NCBI RefSeq assembly: GCF_028416575.1
Contig: NZ_JAMQKB010000012.1
Coordinates: forward strand, 1 to 64,000
Reading direction: 5' to 3'
Origin: Terrihalobacillus insolitus
GTDB taxonomy: Bacteria > Bacillota > Bacilli > Bacillales > Amphibacillaceae
DNA: 64,000 bases
Shown: in pieces, positions 50,646 to 59,096 of the stretch
Layout: the number at the start of each line of letters is the position of its first letter
Numbering within the stretch: the first letter of the stretch is position 1
The notes under the pieces: generated by a model
The model's database searches: none
Told to the model about the DNA's origin: nothing
The model's input: only the letters and a program-made list of their open reading frames with translations
Program-made: the position numbers and the translations under genes

Positions 50646-51596
50646 GTGCCAAATTGGAGGATTCTATTGCTCGTATTCATTCTTACCTTCATCATACCTC
50701 AGATTCCTATGTCTCATGCTACTGCTGAATCACATGTGAATAGCTATCAACCATGGGATTTTATTTTGAACACGAAAACAAGTGAGCCTCGAAATAAAGA
50801 AATGAAGGTTCACTTTATTGATGTTGGGCAAGGAGATAGTATTTTGATCGAAACACCGAATGGCAAAAACATGCTCATTGATGGTGGTGCCCCGTCAAAA
50901 GGAAAAGATGTAGTTCGCTATTTAAAAAAAGAGGGGATCACCACCATTGATCTCGTCGTTTCAACGCATCCAGATGTTGACCATGTTGGTGGTCTTGCAC
51001 ATGTTTTGGAAGAATTAAATGTAAAAAAAGTGTTAGATAGTGGGAAGCTTCATACAACAGAGATGTACTATGATTATATAAACCAAATTAAAAAACATAA
51101 TATTCCAGTTGAACTTGCACAAGAAGGTCAAAAAATTGAACTGGATCCAAAAATCGACATAAAAGTGTTAAATGATTATCGCTTTATGAAAACAAACAAC
51201 CAAGCATCACTTGTCCTTTCTGTAAAATATGGCTCTATTGATTTTTTATTAATGGGTGACGTTGAGATCGATCAAGAACAATATTTACTCGATCGATACA
51301 ATCTACGTTCGGAAATTGTAAAGGTTGGCCACCACGGATCAGACTCATCTAGTTCTTTTGAATTTCTGCAGAAAGTGGATCCAGAGGCGGCCATATTGAC
51401 GTATGGGCCAAATAATGAATTTGGGCATCCAGTAGACAGAGTGATTGAAAATTTACAGCAAGTTGGGTCAACCATTTATTCCACAGCAAAATCTGGCAAT
51501 ATTGTTATTACCACAGATGGAAACACCTATGATGTGAAAGTATCAGGAAAGTCATATATTACAACTGACAGTAAATCTAATCCATTCGTGCGGTAA
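50646..51596 (+). CDS. Exported ComEC/Rec2-like metallo-beta-lactamase-fold hydrolase
   Basis: About 316 residues. Signal peptide (NWRILLLVFILTFIIPQIPM, cleavage near SHA), then a single MBL domain: VHFIDVGQGDSILIETP, STHPDVDHVGGL metal motif, LLMGDV, and VGHHGSDSSSS. This is the layout of the stand-alone ComEC C-terminal-type hydrolases found in many Bacilli; they may be extracellular phosphodiesterases or nucleases. It is not ComEC itself, which carries many membrane helices. GTG 50646 is preferred because GAGGGG lies 8 bases upstream. Confidence 0.88.
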   Translation: MPNWRILLLVFILTFIIPQIPMSHATAESHVNSYQPWDFILNTKTSEPRNKEMKVHFIDVGQGDSILIETPNGKNMLIDGGAPSKGKDVVRYLKKEGITTIDLVVSTHPDVDHVGGLAHVLEELNVKKVLDSGKLHTTEMYYDYINQIKKHNIPVELAQEGQKIELDPKIDIKVLNDYRFMKTNNQASLVLSVKYGSIDFLLMGDVEIDQEQYLLDRYNLRSEIVKVGHHGSDSSSSFEFLQKVDPEAAILTYGPNNEFGHPVDRVIENLQQVGSTIYSTAKSGNIVITTDGNTYDVKVSGKSYITTDSKSNPFVR

Positions 51597-51619
51597 AGCA
51601 GAGACGAAAAACCGCTATT

Positions 51620-52495
51620 TTATGGACGGCCACCGTATTTTTGTACGGTGATCGCCGCTGTGTTTGTTGCGGTAATGGCAGCCTTTTCGACACTATTTGT
51701 TTTCATGTAGTTTGCTAGGAAGGATCCGATAAAGGAATCACCTGCACCAGTAGTATCCACCGCTGTAACATTTTTAGCTGGAAGATGGTTAAGAAGGTCA
51801 TCTTGATAAAACATACACCCATCTGAACCAAGTTTTAAAATAGGGTATTTCACCCATTCACGTAATGCGGCCATTATTTTAGCGGGATCTTTTTGACCCG
51901 TTAACAGAATCCCTTCCTCCAAATTAGGAAAAAAGAAATCGGTATGCTGAATAAAATCTAACATCCATTCTTTGTGTTGTTCTAAGAAATAAGTTGAACT
52001 CGGGTCAACTGCTATCATAATGTTATGCTCCAGAGCCGTTTCCTTTGCAAACATGCTAGCTTCCCGTGTTTTAGATTCAAACAGACTATAACCTGAAACA
52101 TAGATGCAGTTACTTGACATAATCGTTGGCGCTACTCGTTTTACTTGATCGACATTTAGTGCCGCGTTTGCGCCTCTGTCTGTGAACATCGAACGTTCAC
52201 TATTTTCACCATCTACAAGAAGGACTATTTTTCCCGTTTCTAAAGATGCGTCACGATCAACTGCTAAGGTAACCCCAAGCTTTTCCGCATCATTCAGGAG
52301 AAAATCACCGTACAGATCTTGTCCGACACGGCCAATCAAGGTGACAGGCTCTTCATTTATAGCGATCCAGGCAGCGACGTGATTGGCTTGTCCACCTGCA
52401 TGGGTTGTAATCAATGCAGGTGCATCCGTAGCGTAGTTACCACCATGGTGCTTAACCACCAGATCAACAACTAAGTCGCCGACAACCGTAATCAT
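51620..52495 (-). CDS. psuK: Pseudouridine kinase PsuK (PfkB family)
   Basis: 291 residues, ribokinase fold. N-terminal VVGDLVVDLVVKHHGG, HAGGQANHVAAWIA and the C-terminal signature DTTGAGDSFIGSFLA with the catalytic Asp. Substrate assignment comes from its partner: it overlaps psuG by ATGA. It would phosphorylate pseudouridine to the 5'-phosphate that PsuG splits. Alone the sequence could be any PfkB sugar kinase. Confidence 0.85.
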   Translation of the reverse strand: MITVVGDLVVDLVVKHHGGNYATDAPALITTHAGGQANHVAAWIAINEEPVTLIGRVGQDLYGDFLLNDAEKLGVTLAVDRDASLETGKIVLLVDGENSERSMFTDRGANAALNVDQVKRVAPTIMSSNCIYVSGYSLFESKTREASMFAKETALEHNIMIAVDPSSTYFLEQHKEWMLDFIQHTDFFFPNLEEGILLTGQKDPAKIMAALREWVKYPILKLGSDGCMFYQDDLLNHLPAKNVTAVDTTGAGDSFIGSFLANYMKTNSVEKAAITATNTAAITVQKYGGRP

Positions 52496-53391
52496 TGCTT
52501 ATAACGAACCGCAAACTGAGCGGCAACCTTTGCATTGTTTTTCATGAGGGAGATGTTTGTTTTCAAACTTTCTCCTTCCGTTTGATCTTTAATATGACTA
52601 AGTAAAAACGGGGTAATGTCTTTTCCTTTAATGTCTTTTTTGTTGGCTTGAATTAATGCTTTATCAATAATACCTTGGATGAATTCACGGTCCATGGCAT
52701 CCTGGTTTGGAACTGGAACGGCAACATGGACAGCCTGTTTCATGTTTAGGTGATCTTTGACTTTCATTAATGCTGCAAGTTCATCACGTGTAATGGATTC
52801 TACGACTTGATCCGTCTCGCGGAAATAGAATCCAGGATAACGATCTGTCTCATACCCATATACAGGTACCCCAAGCGTTTCTAAAAACTCCAGTGTTTTC
52901 GGTATATCTAAAATAGATTTAACGCCAGCAGAAACAATACAAATATTGCTTTTTGCTAGTTGGACTAAATCGGCTGAAATATCTAAGTGTTCAGCAACAT
53001 CACGATGTACCCCACCTAATCCACCAGTTGCAAAAAATCTAATTCCTGCTTGATGTGCAGCATAGGCGGTTGTAGCCACTGTTGTTGCGCCGGTAAGTTC
53101 TTTTGCTAACACGCCTGGCAAATCGCGGACGCTTGTTTTTACTACGTCATCTTCGGTTCCGAGCCGCTCGATTTCATCCTTTGTTAATCCAATTTTAATT
53201 TGACCGTCCATGATGGCAATCGTTGCGGGAACAGCACCTTCATCTTTGATTATTTGTTCGACTTCAAGAGCCATCTTGATGTTTTCTGGATAAGGCATCC
53301 CGTGTGAAATGATCGTAGATTCTAGTGCGACAATTGGTTTGTTTTCGATAAGAGCTCTTCTTATTTCGTCGCTATACGTTAGTACATTCAT
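52492..53391 (-). CDS. psuG: Pseudouridine-5'-phosphate glycosidase PsuG
   Basis: 299 residues, typical length. Family motifs VALESTIISHGMPYPENIKM, PATIAIMDGQIKIGL, RFFATGGLGGVHR, VSAGVKSILDIPKTLEFLET and VAVPVPNQDAM are all present. It cleaves the C-C bond of pseudouridine phosphate to uracil and ribose 5-phosphate. RBS AGGAGG before the ATG. First gene of the psuG-psuK unit for catabolism of pseudouridine from RNA turnover. Confidence 0.95.
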   Translation of the reverse strand: MNVLTYSDEIRRALIENKPIVALESTIISHGMPYPENIKMALEVEQIIKDEGAVPATIAIMDGQIKIGLTKDEIERLGTEDDVVKTSVRDLPGVLAKELTGATTVATTAYAAHQAGIRFFATGGLGGVHRDVAEHLDISADLVQLAKSNICIVSAGVKSILDIPKTLEFLETLGVPVYGYETDRYPGFYFRETDQVVESITRDELAALMKVKDHLNMKQAVHVAVPVPNQDAMDREFIQGIIDKALIQANKKDIKGKDITPFLLSHIKDQTEGESLKTNISLMKNNAKVAAQFAVRYKQ

Positions 53392-53533
53392 GTGTAAGTC
53401 CTCCTATGTTATGCGTGTGTACCTAATCAGTTTACCATTTAATCATCATTAGATATAGTTTTATCCTTTTTGCACAAGTTCTTCAGACTGATATTAATCT
53501 ATAAGTGGTTTTAGGGTTTTAGACGCCCATCTC

Positions 53534-53624
53534 TAAGCGAAGTGTAGGTGGGAATTTCCGATCAGGTGGAGTCGAGATTCCATCTGATTACCTGATGTTT
53601 CAGCTTGCTGAAACGAGTTCGCTT
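53534..53624. repeat. Intergenic repeat family B, copy 2 (91 bp)
   Basis: Same orientation as 40947-41037, 83 of 91 positions identical, no gaps. The GTTTCAGCTTGCTGAAAC stem is unchanged; the substitution in GAGATTCCATC weakens the other stem by one pair. Confidence 0.8.
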
Positions 53625-53698
53625 CGATCTTCTTACACTGTTGCAATGTCTTTTAAAGGCCTATTTTCAAAAAATTCGATAGATTTTAAAGTATATTA

Positions 53699-53747
53699 TA
53701 TAACAGTATTGACATTTTATAAATTGTTATAATACAATACTGTTATA
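53699..53747. promoter_or_regulatory. Perfect 13-bp inverted repeat around the yhfH promoter region
   Basis: TATAACAGTATTG (53699-53711) and CAATACTGTTATA (53735-53747) are exact complements. The arms overlap a TTGACA (53709-53714) and a TATAAT-like box (53728-53733), and a TATAGT box lies at 53744. The arrangement looks like a paired operator for a repressor. Confidence 0.65.
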
Positions 53748-53778
53748 GTACAACAGAAGACAAAAAGGAGGGGATAGC

Positions 53779-53907
53779 ATGTTACCACTATCATTCTACC
53801 GAAACTTGCCTAAAAAGATTTGTCGGGAGTGTGGTTGTGAAATTGAAGAGCAACACGAATCATATTTGTTTGAGTGTGAACGATGCATGGCAAAATGCGA
53901 AGAGTAA
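53779..53907 (+). CDS. yhfH: YhfH-like small zinc-ribbon protein
   Basis: 42 residues. SFYRNLPKKICRECGCEIEE then YLFECERCMAKCEE matches the short YhfH proteins of Bacilli (F-Y-x-N-L-P-x-K-x-C-x-E-C-G), with C-x-x-C-x-C and C-x-x-C pairs able to bind zinc. ATG 53779 follows AAGGAGGGG. It precedes the isocitrate lyase gene by about 60 bases and could share its promoter. Function unknown. Confidence 0.8.
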   Translation: MLPLSFYRNLPKKICRECGCEIEEQHESYLFECERCMAKCEE

Positions 53908-53966
53908 ATTATGTGTATTATAACAGATGGTGATTTGTTATGAATTATTGTTAGGGGGATTTAAAT

Positions 53967-55247
53967 TTGAGTAAAGAACGGGTTCATGAGTTGGAAGTAA
54001 TGTGGGAAAACGAAAAGCGTTGGAAGGATATAACGAGACCGTATTCTGCAGAAGAGGTTGTACGGTTAAGAGGTTCAATTGATATCGAGTATACACTGGC
54101 AAGAAAAGGTGCACAGAAATTTTGGGATCTTCTCCAAACAGAGCCCTATATTCATGCATTAGGAGCACTTACTGGAAATCAAGCGGTTCAACAAGCAAAG
54201 GCAGGGTTAAAAGCAGTCTATTTGAGTGGCTGGCAAGTAGCGGCAGATGCCAACCTTTCTGGTCATATGTATCCCGACCAAAGTCTGTACCCCGCGAACA
54301 GTGTTCCGCATGTAGTAAAACGAATCAATCAAGCGCTCCAAAGAGCAGACCAGATTCAACACCTTGATGGAAAAGATGAAATCGATTATTTTTTACCTAT
54401 TGTAGCGGATGCAGAAGCAGGATTTGGAGGACAACTAAACGTTTTTGAGCTAATGAAAGCGATGATTGAAGCAGGTGCGTCAGCCGTACATTTTGAGGAT
54501 CAACTGTCCTCTGAGAAAAAGTGCGGTCATTTAGGTGGAAAAGTACTCTTGCCAACTCAAACGGCTGTTCGAAACTTAATATCGGCGCGACTTGCAGCAG
54601 ATACAATGGGGGTACCAACGGTCTTAATTGCACGTACGGATGCTGATGCAGCAGACTTAATAACGAGTAACATAGATCCAAGAGATAAAGAATTCATTAC
54701 TGGTGAGACTACAGATGAGGGGTTTTATCGAACGAAATCTGGAATAGATCAAGCAATTGCAAGAGGACTGTCATATGCACCATATGCGGACTTAATTTGG
54801 TGCGAAACATCGGAACCAAATCTAGAACAGGCTAAAAAGTTTGCAAATGCAATCCATGAGCAATTCCCTGGCAAACCTTTGGCATACAACTGCTCTCCTT
54901 CGTTCAATTGGAAAAAGAAATTAGATGAACAAATGATTAAAACGTTCCAACAGCAAATTGCGGATTTGGGTTATAAATTCCAATTTGTTACACTAGCAGG
55001 TTTTCATGCACTCAACTATAGTATGTTTGATCTAGCAAACGGGTATAAAAAGAGAGGAATGGAAGCATATTCAGAAATGCAGCAAAAGGAGTTTGCTGCT
55101 GAATCGGATGGATATACAGCGACCAGACATCAGAGAGAAGTCGGAACAGGTTATTTTGATGAAGTTGCACAAGTAGTATCAGGTGGAACATCGTCAACCA
55201 CCGCATTAAAAGGATCAACAGAAGAACAACAATTTTCCAAGGTTTAA
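53967..55247 (+). CDS. aceA: Isocitrate lyase
   Basis: 426 residues. Catalytic KKCGH (Cys186) follows [10 protein letters not shown]; the substrate-binding start [20 protein letters not shown] and the C-terminal [12 protein letters not shown] and [15 protein letters not shown] motifs are intact. It splits isocitrate to succinate and glyoxylate in the glyoxylate shunt, needed for growth on acetate or fatty acids. TTG start 53967 preceded by AGGGGG. No malate synthase gene is nearby. A strong terminator follows. Confidence 0.96.
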   Translation: MSKERVHELEVMWENEKRWKDITRPYSAEEVVRLRGSIDIEYTLARKGAQKFWDLLQTEPYIHALGALTGNQAVQQAKAGLKAVYLSGWQVAADANLSGHMYPDQSLYPANSVPHVVKRINQALQRADQIQHLDGKDEIDYFLPIVADAEAGFGGQLNVFELMKAMIEAGASAVHFEDQLSSEKKCGHLGGKVLLPTQTAVRNLISARLAADTMGVPTVLIARTDADAADLITSNIDPRDKEFITGETTDEGFYRTKSGIDQAIARGLSYAPYADLIWCETSEPNLEQAKKFANAIHEQFPGKPLAYNCSPSFNWKKKLDEQMIKTFQQQIADLGYKFQFVTLAGFHALNYSMFDLANGYKKRGMEAYSEMQQKEFAAESDGYTATRHQREVGTGYFDEVAQVVSGGTSSTTALKGSTEEQQFSKV

Positions 55248-55255
55248 GGTAAGAA

Positions 55256-55300
55256 AAAATAAGCAGTCGCAAGGAACGTTTCCTTGCGACTGCTTATTTT
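55256..55300 (+). terminator. Strong terminator after aceA
   Basis: AAAATAAGCAGTCGCAAGGA and its complement TTCCTTGCGACTGCTTATTT form a 20-bp stem with a four-base loop. Confidence 0.92.
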
Positions 55301-55337
55301 GATTAAAAGTTTGTCTCGCGCAATTTCCATCTTCTTA

Positions 55338-55366
55338 TTGCGAAAAAATTCAGTGTCCATTATAAT
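55338..55366 (+). promoter_or_regulatory. tRNA-Ala promoter
   Basis: TTGCGA (55338-55343), 17-base spacer, TATAAT (55361-55366), 24 bases before the tRNA. Confidence 0.75.
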
Positions 55367-55390
55367 AAATTTTGCGGGATTTGAATATAT

Positions 55391-55463
55391 GGGGCATTAG
55401 CTCAGCTGGGAGAGCGCTTCGCTGGCAGCGAAGAGGTCAGCGGTTCGAGCCCGCTATGCTCCA
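55391..55463 (+). tRNA. tRNA-Ala (anticodon GGC)
   Basis: A 73-base cloverleaf: acceptor GGGGCAT/ATGCTCC, D arm GCTC/GAGC, anticodon stem CTTCG/CGAAG with loop CTGGCAG, T arm AGCGG/CCGCT with TTCGAGC, discriminator A. CCA is not encoded (TCT follows). Its 3' 56 bases recur in damaged form at 56233. Confidence 0.97.
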
Positions 55464-55481
55464 TCTATATGATTTCAAGAA

Positions 55482-55512
55482 CGTAGCCAAGTGAGGTTGC
55501 GTTTTTTTTATT
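55482..55512 (+). terminator. Terminator after tRNA-Ala
   Basis: AACGTAGCC and GGTTGCGTT arms followed by a long T tract. A diverged copy of this terminator follows the degenerate tRNA at about 56303-56331. Confidence 0.75.
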
Positions 55513-55611
55513 TAAATCATAAAAAGGTGAAGTTCTTTATATTGTAACATATATTGTAGTACAATAAGGATATGATGAGTATCAAATAATACTACGGGGT
55601 GTGCGTGAATA

Positions 55612-55896
55612 TTGAATATTAAACCTTCTGCAGTAATCAGGAAAAATTATAATCAAATTTCACAAATGTGTAAAGAAACAGGAGAGCCAGTCTATCTTAC
55701 TAGAAATGGGGAGGGTGATTTAGTTGTGATGAATATTGAAGCGTTTGCAAGACGTGAAAGCATGCTCAGATTAAGAGAAAATTTGGTGGCAGCTGAAGAA
55801 GATAGGTTAAACGGAAAACAAGGTAATTCCATTGATGATGTAGCTTCCATGATGAAGAATGCTATAAAAGAGGTTATGAATGGAAAAAGCAGATAA
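55612..55896 (+). CDS. Phd/YefM-family antitoxin
   Basis: 94 residues. The start MNIKPSAVIRKNYNQISQMC and PVYLTRNGEGDLVVMNIEAF are the Phd/YefM DNA-binding fold; the C-terminal acidic, flexible part would bind the toxin. TTG start at 55612. An ATTGTA...TACAAT dyad near 55550 lies in the promoter region and may be its autoregulatory site. It overlaps the toxin gene by 17 bases. Confidence 0.9.
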   Translation: MNIKPSAVIRKNYNQISQMCKETGEPVYLTRNGEGDLVVMNIEAFARRESMLRLRENLVAAEEDRLNGKQGNSIDDVASMMKNAIKEVMNGKSR

Positions 55897-56197
55897 AAGA
55901 TATACAGTAATTATTTCGGATATAGCTACTGAAATGCTCGTATCTCATGCTAGGTTTTTGACTAATGTAAGTAATGAAGCTGCAGAAAAACTTATTGAAG
56001 ATTTTACAGTTTCAGCTAAATCCTTAGAAACCATCCCAGAACGAAACCCATTGCTTTCTGACCTCTCTATACCAAGTAATAAATACCGGAAGTTATTATT
56101 CGGAAAACGTTATCTTATGGTTTATCAAACAAAGAACAGCCATGTATATGTTGATTATATTATAGATTGTAGGCAGGATTATCAGTGGCTTTTGTAG
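55880..56197 (+). CDS. RelE/ParE-family toxin
   Basis: 105 residues. The C-terminal half YRKLLFGKRYLMVYQTKNSH, VYVDYIIDCRQDYQWLL is characteristic of the RelE/ParE toxins paired with Phd/YefM antitoxins. As an mRNA interferase or gyrase poison it would stop growth when the antitoxin is lost; which one cannot be told. The pair sits between tRNA-Ala and a decayed copy of its 3' part, which suggests it came in as a small insertion. Confidence 0.9.
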   Translation: MEKADKRYTVIISDIATEMLVSHARFLTNVSNEAAEKLIEDFTVSAKSLETIPERNPLLSDLSIPSNKYRKLLFGKRYLMVYQTKNSHVYVDYIIDCRQDYQWLL

Positions 56198-56232
56198 TTT
56201 GTTCGAATTAGGGCAGTGCAAGTAACAAAAGC

Positions 56233-56288
56233 GGGAGAGCGCTTCACTGGCAGCGAAGCGGTCAGCGGTTCGAACCCTCTATGCTCCA
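56233..56288 (+). pseudogene. Degenerate 3' part of tRNA-Ala
   Basis: 52 of 56 positions match 55408-55463. The acceptor 5' strand and most of the D arm are missing. Substitutions break one anticodon-stem pair (CTTCA/CGAAG) and one T-stem pair (AGCGG/CCTCT), so it cannot be a working tRNA. Similarity continues about 70 bases downstream through the terminator. Confidence 0.85.
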
Positions 56289-56365
56289 TCAAACATACAA
56301 GAGTAACGTAGCCGTTAGTGGTTACGTTTTTTTGTGTTTAAACCGCAAAAGAATGAAAGGTTTTA

Positions 56366-56440
56366 TAAGTACGTGTTCAAAAAGTCGACAAATTAGAGGC
56401 AAGCAGGTCGAGGTGGCACAGTGTAGGAGACTGTTCATCC
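56366..56440. repeat. Left end of repeat family C
   Basis: GTACGTGTTCAAAAAGTCGA then CAAATTAGAGGCAAGCAGG match the family C end seen at 41985 and at the right of 50485-50622. The rest of the element is replaced by the 193-bp array. Confidence 0.55.
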
Positions 56441-56454
56441 TTATTTAAGTATCA

Positions 56455-57243
56455 GCCTCTCAGTCCGCCTAGAATCTTTAGCGGACTGAGAGGCCGCTAT
56501 TTGGCCAAAAACGGTGGAATTGTCGGGTTTAGCGGACTGAGAGGCCGCTAATTGCCGAAAAGCCAGCCGTAAATAGCCCGCTTAGAGCAAATAAGCGCCT
56601 GTGAGTCCGCTCAACCAAGGAAACGATGCTTTTTACCGAAAATAAGGGCCTCTCAGTCCGCCTAGAAAATTTTGCGGACTGAGAAGCCGCTATTTGGCCA
56701 AAAACGGTGGAATTGTCGGGTTTAGCGGACTGAGAGGCCGTTAATTGCCGAAAAGCCAGCCAAAAATAACCCGTTTAGAGCAAATAAGCGCCTGTGAGTC
56801 CGCTCAACCAAGGAAACGATGCTTTTTACCGAAAATAAGAGCCTCTCAGTCCGCCTAGAAAATTTCGCGGACTGAGAGGCCGCTATTTGGCCAAAAACGG
56901 TGGAATTGGCGGGTTTAGCGGACTGAGAGGCCGTTAATTGCCGAAAAGCCAGCCGTAAATAGCCCGCTTAGAGCAAATAAGCGCCTGTGAGTCCGCTCAA
57001 CCAAGGAAACGATGCTTTTTACCGAAAATAAGAGCCTCTCAGTCCGCCTAGAAAATTCCGCGGACTGAGAGGCCGCTATTTGGCCAAAAACGGTGGAATT
57101 GTCGGGTTTAGCGGACTGAGAGGCCGTTAATTGCCGAAAATCCAGCCAAAAATAGCCCGTTTAGAGTAAATAAGCGCCTGTGAGTCCGCTCAACCAAGGA
57201 AACGATGTTTTTTACCGAAAATAAGGGCCTCTCAGTCCGCTCC
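56455..57243. repeat. 193-bp tandem repeat, 4.1 copies, palindrome-rich
   Basis: Units start with GCCTCTCAGTCCGC at 56455, 56648, 56841, 57034 and (partial) 57227, an exact 193-base period. Each unit has CCTCTCAGTCCGC facing GCGGACTGAGAGG within about 40 bases, a second GCGGACTGAGAGG, and a diverged CTGTGAGTCCGC. No open frame of credible composition runs through it, there are no unique spacers, and no ribosome binding sites. The copies differ by few point changes. Confidence 0.93.
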
Positions 57244-57285
57244 TATATTCTTCGTTTGTTGTCGCCCTTATTTCGACGTATCCTA

Positions 57286-58080
57286 TTAACCTAATATAGC
57301 TCGGTCATTATCTAACATTTTTCCGCGAATACGTTGGAACTCATGTAAGAGCTTTTCAATGGTTAACTCTTGTTTCTGATCTCCAGATACATCGAAAATG
57401 ATTTGGCCTTTGTCCATCATAATGAGCCGATTGCCTAGATCTAAAGCCTGTTGCATATTGTGTGTAACCATTAATGTAGTTAAATTAAATTTATCAACGA
57501 TTTCTCCTGTTAAATTAGTAATTAACTCTGCACGAGATGGATCTAATGCAGCGGTGTGTTCATCTAAAAGTAATATATTTGGTTCTGTAAAAGTAGCCAT
57601 TAATAAAGACAGTGCTTGTCGTTCGCCACCTGACAATAAGCCAACCTTTGCTGTTAGACGATCTTCTAGACCAAGTTGTAATGTTTGTAGAAATTCGCGG
57701 AAAAGCTCTCGACGTTTTTTACTTACACCCGCTCGAAGTCTTCTTTTTTTGTTACGTGCATATGCCATCGCCAGATTTTCTTCAATTGTCATAGATGGTG
57801 CCGTTCCAGCCATTGGATCTTGAAAAACGCGACCAATATAACTAGAACGTTTATACTCTGGTAAATGTACGACCTGACGTCCATCAATAGCAACTGTACC
57901 GATGTCAGGCTTTAAGCTACCAGAAATAACGTTCATTAATGTAGACTTTCCTGCACCGTTACTCCCAATAACCGTAACAAAATCACCCTTCTCGAGGGTT
58001 AGGTGAATATCCTGTAATGCTTTTTTCTCATCGGGTGTATCTTCATTGAAGGTTAAAGCTATGTTTTTAAGACTAAGCAC
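57286..58080 (-). CDS. ABC transporter ATP-binding protein (TrpZ-like)
   Basis: 264 residues. Walker A VIGSNGAGKSTLMN, Q-loop GRVFQDPMAG, signature LLSGGERQALSLLMA, Walker B ILLLDEHTAALDP (Glu-His in place of Glu-Pro), H-loop MVTHNMQQ. The DEHTAALDP and FQDPMAGTAPSMT features are typical of the ATPases that go with COG4120 permeases and COG2984 binding proteins. GTG start one base from the permease stop. Third gene of the importer operon. Confidence 0.9.
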   Translation of the reverse strand: MLSLKNIALTFNEDTPDEKKALQDIHLTLEKGDFVTVIGSNGAGKSTLMNVISGSLKPDIGTVAIDGRQVVHLPEYKRSSYIGRVFQDPMAGTAPSMTIEENLAMAYARNKKRRLRAGVSKKRRELFREFLQTLQLGLEDRLTAKVGLLSGGERQALSLLMATFTEPNILLLDEHTAALDPSRAELITNLTGEIVDKFNLTTLMVTHNMQQALDLGNRLIMMDKGQIIFDVSGDQKQELTIEKLLHEFQRIRGKMLDNDRAILG

Positions 58081-58081
58081 A

Positions 58082-59065
58082 TTAAACCTCCTCCGTTTTC
58101 TTGTTGAGTGCCATTTTCTTACGCTGTCTTCGCCTATTTTCTTTACTAGCTGTGATGATTTTTGGGGCTATTAGAGCAACGATGACTAATAATGCAGTGA
58201 TTAGCTTCATATCACCTGTTTTTAAAAAATCTACACGAAGTGCCAATGTAACAACAATCCGGTAAACAATTGCTCCACCTATAACAGCTAGTGTCGTTCT
58301 TGCGATATTTTTTGTTCCAAATAATGCTTCCCCAATAATAACGGATGCAAGACCAATTACAATCATACCAATTCCCATGTTCACATCTGCAAACCCGCCA
58401 TATTGAGCTACTAATGCTCCTGATAAAGCAACTAGCCCATTTGAAATACCCAACCCAGCGATGGTTAGTGTATCCGTATTTGCTGACAAACTGCGAATCA
58501 TTCTTTCGTTGTCACCAGTTGCTCGTAATGCTAAACCTACTTCCGTTTTTAAAAAATAATCAGTTAGAAGTTTAATGAGTACAGTAACGATAATCATGAA
58601 GATAAGTACAACCCATGTATCAGGGAAACGTTCGACCCCCATCAAACCAATGAATCCATTTATTGCTTGATCAATACCTGTTGCATCCCAAATAGGTTCT
58701 AAATTTTTAAAAAGGGTAGATTCTCTAATTAAAGATAAAGTGGGACGTCCTAAAATTCTTAAATTAATGGAGTATAGAGCGATCATCATTAAGATCCCTG
58801 ATAACAAAGGATTAATTTTTCCTTTTGTATTAAGGATTCCAGTTATACTACCAGTCAAAAATCCAGCTAATAATGCTAACAATGTTGCTAGGATTGGTGG
58901 CACCCCATTCGTAATTGAGATGGCCCCAACAGCTGCCCCCGTCACAAAACTTCCATCAACCGTTAAATCAGGAAAATCTAATACACGGAATGAAAGATAT
59001 ACGCCCAGTGCCATAATGGCATAAATTACTCCTGATTCCACAGCTCCGAATAATGAAATAAACAT
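58082..59065 (-). CDS. ABC transporter permease (TrpY-like)
   Basis: 327 residues with eight to nine membrane helices. Start FGAVESGVIYAIMALGVYLS and DFPDLTVDGSFVTGAAVGA are hallmarks of the COG4120 permeases. A basic C-terminal tail follows the last helix. RBS AAGGAGAG before ATG. An intergenic hairpin with T tract separates it from the binding-protein gene upstream and should lower its expression relative to that gene. Confidence 0.9.
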   Translation of the reverse strand: MFISLFGAVESGVIYAIMALGVYLSFRVLDFPDLTVDGSFVTGAAVGAISITNGVPPILATLLALLAGFLTGSITGILNTKGKINPLLSGILMMIALYSINLRILGRPTLSLIRESTLFKNLEPIWDATGIDQAINGFIGLMGVERFPDTWVVLIFMIIVTVLIKLLTDYFLKTEVGLALRATGDNERMIRSLSANTDTLTIAGLGISNGLVALSGALVAQYGGFADVNMGIGMIVIGLASVIIGEALFGTKNIARTTLAVIGGAIVYRIVVTLALRVDFLKTGDMKLITALLVIVALIAPKIITASKENRRRQRKKMALNKKTEEV

Positions 59066-59096
59066 GAAGTTCTCTCCTTCTATCTAGTGAAAAGAA

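Noticed and set aside
56233-56288. Second functional tRNA-Ala
   Set aside because: The 5' acceptor strand is missing and two stems have mismatches.
56455-57243. CRISPR array or coding satellite
   Set aside because: The full 193-bp unit repeats without unique spacers, and 193 is not a multiple of three; no credible open frame.
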